From: Methylococcales bacterium
Lineage (GTDB): Bacteria > Pseudomonadota > Gammaproteobacteria > Methylococcales > Methylomonadaceae
Reading direction: 5' to 3'
Assembly: GCA_028714175.1 (NCBI GenBank)
Contig: JAQTMV010000023.1
Span: forward strand, 1 to 37,755
Length of the DNA: 37,755 nt
Positions 35,788-37,755 of the stretch are shown piece after piece. Made by a program: the position numbers and the translations under genes. Each line of letters begins with the position of its first letter. Within the stretch, counting starts at the first letter, position 1. The notes under the pieces are model-generated. The model was not told the origin of the DNA. It was given only the letters and a program-made list of their open reading frames with translations, and searched no databases.

Positions 35788-36084
35788 ATGAACAATAGCG
35801 TAATCGGTTTAGACATAGCAAAAAATATTTTTCATCTGTTTACTTTGTTGGCGGATGGAAAACCACTAAAAAAGAAACTTAAACGCAATGAATTGCTGGC
35901 GTTTTTTGCCAACTATCCAACCAGTATCATTGGCATAGAAGCGTGCGGAAGTTCCCATCACTGAACCAGAGGACTGATCAAGCTCGGCCATGAAGTTATC
36001 ATGCTGAATGCGCGCTTTGCCAAAAACTATGTAGTTGGCAACAAAACTGATTTTAATGATGCAGAAGCGATCGGGTGCGATTAA
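35788..36084 (+). pseudogene. IS110-family transposase N-terminal fragment with internal TGA
   Basis: The frame reads SVIGLDIAKNIFHLFTLLADG, KLKRNELLAFFANYPTSIIGIEACGSSHH, then TGA at codon 59 (35962-35964), where relatives have tryptophan, and then LIKLGHEVIMLNARFAKNYVVGNKTDFNDAEAI before a stop at 36082. The DEDD catalytic residues D (LDIAK), E (IEACGS) and the later D (NDAEAI) are in place. Homology ends at about 36072, about one-quarter of the full protein. The serine-bearing C-terminal domain is absent, so the element is dead. Confidence 0.85.
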
Positions 36085-36130
36085 AAGTGCGGTTTAAACT
36101 CAAGCAGCTTGACGCTGTTGATTCCAGTAA

Positions 36131-36749
36131 TTCATAGGCAGGCAGGTGGCCGTTAGGATGAATATAGCGTTCATTCAACAGCAATTCCAGTTGCTTCTTG
36201 GCGATGACAAGCTGATGCCAGGCCGAACTTTTACTGCCTTGTTTGGCAGGATTGACGACCCGTAGTTCACCGTGAATAACAGCTTGATGAAAAGCATCTT
36301 TTACATCAAGGAGATTTGTTTGGCTGATTCCACAGTTTCTCCGAGTTGCTATCGTTCTCTGTAAACAGCAACTGCGCGGGTTTACGACCATTCAGACGAT
36401 AAGTGCCAAGACCGGAACAATAGCCCACGATTGGTTACGGCAATAGGGCACAGAATCGTTTCAGGATTGCCTTTGGCATAGATGACATCAATATCGAAAT
36501 AGCGGTTCTCGTTAAAAAACGCCGCGGTTATCAGTTGAAAGGGTGGCTCTTGCCGATTACGGCGGCAGTTTTCTTGGACCAGTTGATAGTAGGGAAATGG
36601 CCTTTGGGGGTACTTGTAACGGTAATGCAGGTAGCTGTGAGTAGGCGTAGCATCCAGATAAAAATAGGCTTCCATAATTGCCAGCTTTCCTTACCCTTAC
36701 GTTCTGCCTCAAGGCGTTGATGTTCAATAGTTGGCTGGTTATTTTTCAT
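36131..36749 (-). pseudogene. GH63-family (mannosylglycerate hydrolase-like) glycosidase remnant
   Basis: Pieces of one protein can be read in several frames, in native order. MKNNQPTIEHQRLEAERKGK at the start (ATG 36749), then EAYFYLDATPTHSYLHYRYK and ENRYFDIDVIYAKGNPE in a second frame. A third frame gives NGRKPAQLLFTENDSNSEKL (about 36385-36325). A fourth gives DVKDAFHQAVIHGELRVVNP, QLELLLNERYIHPNGHLPAYE. All match bacterial GH63-type proteins (SWxxWGPYLSERAWGTVREDY-type family). At least three deletions or frameshifts separate them: the first near 36670, another near 36400 and a third near 36195. The native enzyme is about 850-900 residues; only a fifth remains. The intervening frame between pieces encodes nothing sensible. 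Confidence 0.75.
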
Positions 36750-36867
36750 ATTTGCATCTCTCTCCACAACATCACACTTTGAACACTGGGTTGCGATAAT
36801 ACGCTAACAGGCTATTTTTACAGAGATATACTGTTTACAGTAACTGGTAATGAATGAAATCATTTTT

Positions 36868-36928
36868 ACACCGAAGAACACATAGTTTTATGTTTTTCTT
36901 CTTGATCTTAGTATCCTTCGTGGTAGGG
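36868..36928. repeat. Imperfect inverted repeat (ACGAAGAACAC type)
   Basis: CACCGAAGAACACATAG (36870) faces CTTAGTATCCTTCGTGGT (36909-36926). It resembles the inverted repeat between phrB and moeA at 25640-25733, so it probably belongs to the same dispersed family. Confidence 0.45.
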
Positions 36929-36962
36929 TTATAAATACCATAACTAAACAGCAAGAGACGAC

Positions 36963-37500
36963 ATGTTGATTGAATTTAGCGTTATTAAGGAAGTCCCGCG
37001 CTGGATTCCTATCAATGATGATGTGATGGGCGGCATTTCGCAAAGCCGTATTGAACTATCACCGACAGCTACTGCCATTTTTAGCGGACAACTAGCGCTG
37101 GAAAATGACGGTGGTTTTGCCTCAATACGCAGGCGTGCCAATAATTACAGGCGTGCCAATAATTACAAGCTTAATGGTTGTACTGGCGTCATCATCAAAG
37201 TGAAAGGCGATGGTCGAACCTATCAATTCCGGGTAAAAACCGATGATCTGTATGATGGCATAGCCTACCAGTCGCTATTTGAAAGCAATGCCCACGACTG
37301 GCAGATCATCACCCTGCCCTTCGCGGGTTTTTGCGCAAGTTTCAGAGGCAGACCTATTCCAGGCGAACCTGTGTTACGTCCTGAACAGATAAGGCAAATT
37401 GACTTTCCTTGTGGCGGACAAACAACCAGGATCATTTGGTCTCGAAACAGCCTGGATAAAGTCTGACCAGGCATCAACGATTACCTTGAAGGGCCGATAA
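36963..37500 (+). pseudogene. CIA30-family protein gene with frameshift near its 3' end
   Basis: Bacterial members of the complex I intermediate-associated protein 30 (CIA30) family are soluble beta-sandwich proteins, possibly carbohydrate- or NADH-dehydrogenase-related. FSVIKEVPRWIPINDDVMGGISQSRIEL is the family start. The uncorrected frame ends at 37466 in a foreign tail. Shifting by one base at about 37397 gives LTFLVADKQPGSFGLETAWIKSD and a stop at 37498-37500, the expected family end. Separately, CAGGCGTGCCAATAATTA is tandemly duplicated (37130-37147, 37148-37165), adding six residues (RRANNY twice). Either a real lesion or an assembly error. Confidence 0.75.
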
Positions 37501-37589
37501 TTGTTTAATCGGGCACAGTAGGCCCTTGACCTTTTCTCTAATCACTGATACAAAACTAAAGGGCGTATCGGAACTACTAAGGGCATCCA

Positions 37590-37755
37590 ATGAAAAAATT
37601 GACAACTGTTTTAACCACTTTATTCCTGGCCGGTTGCAGTGTATTTGGCATACGCTCGGCAGACGAGCCCAATTACCAGGTACTTAATGATTACGGGCAC
37701 ATCCAGATCAGACATTACCCGGCAATGGTTGTCGCGCAAACCGAAGTTAATGCTG
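37590..37755 (+). CDS. SOUL haem-binding family lipoprotein, cut by the window edge
   Basis: ATG 37590 opens a signal with lipobox FLAGC (lipid Cys 16), followed by DEPNYQVLNDYGHIQIRHYPAMVVAQTEVNA, which is the N-terminal part of the SOUL haem-binding domain. These are usually small lipoproteins of about 200 residues. Only the first 55 residues are in the window. The start lies about 90 bases after the CIA30 gene's end. Confidence 0.8.
   Translation, partial: MKKLTTVLTTLFLAGCSVFGIRSADEPNYQVLNDYGHIQIRHYPAMVVAQTEVNA

Noticed and set aside
7829..36084. Stop-codon recoding to explain the in-frame TAG, TAA and TGA interruptions
   Set aside because: All three stop codons interrupt genes, and neighbouring intact genes use each of them as terminators, so decay is simpler.
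1..37755. CRISPR array or tRNA/rRNA gene
   Set aside because: No regularly spaced direct repeats with unique spacers were seen; repeats found are heptamer arrays, REP units and dispersed singletons. No TTCGANTCC-type tRNA arm in a cloverleaf context was noticed by eye.

Overview
The window reads as a chromosomal piece of a gammaproteobacterium. The grxD/rnt pair, LPS and KDO genes (lpxK, kdsB), ExbB/ExbD, MlaA, a YbgA-like protein near a class I photolyase, and abundant REP-type palindromes all fit this. A Methylococcales-type methanotroph (Methylobacter or relative) is my best guess from overall gene style, but no diagnostic methane-oxidation gene is present, so this is inference.

Layout. 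1-2420: grxD and rnt converge on a REP pair, followed by a gutted mlaA and a membrane protein of unknown function. 2420-6640: an apparent island with an APC amino-acid permease and a bacterial indoleamine 2,3-dioxygenase (IDO). A group II intron remnant lies on one side; a REP-joined RAYT transposase fragment lies on the other. 6600-8640: a PD-(D/E)XK-like protein, a secreted-protein gene broken by an amber codon, and a PemK/MazF toxin-antitoxin pair. 8670-20800: an ordinary core stretch on the minus strand, with alaC-hom-thrC, exbB-exbD-lpxK-trm112-kdsB, an MFS permease, a TPR lipoprotein gene with prmB and aroC, and ssb. 21100-28440: an epimerase, a DUF523/DUF1722 protein, a cydB fragment, a DUF1499 protein, phrB, and a thiD-thiE-moeA operon. 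28670-35450: a macrodomain protein, a YqfO-like protein, a diheme cytochrome lipoprotein with a small secreted partner, a nonsense-interrupted Arg-rich protein gene, an MBL-fold protein, a DUF1289 protein and an L,D-transpeptidase with a lysine-rich repeat tail. 35700-37755: an IS110 fragment, the remains of a GH63 glycosidase gene, a frameshifted CIA30 gene and the start of a SOUL lipoprotein gene.

The strongest theme is gene decay. At least nine loci are broken: mlaA, RAYT, the amber gene, cydB, the Arg-rich gene, IS110, GH63, CIA30 and the intron. Several still carry readable pieces in shifted frames. Three dispersed repeat types (REP palindromes, a 35-bp family with three copies, and heptamer arrays) occupy many of the gaps.

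No clearly new defence or biosynthetic system is visible. The best candidates for new biology are the IDO-permease pair, the diheme cytochrome with its secreted partner, and the small coupled ORF upstream of the Arg-rich protein. All names come from reading motifs by eye; no database search was run.
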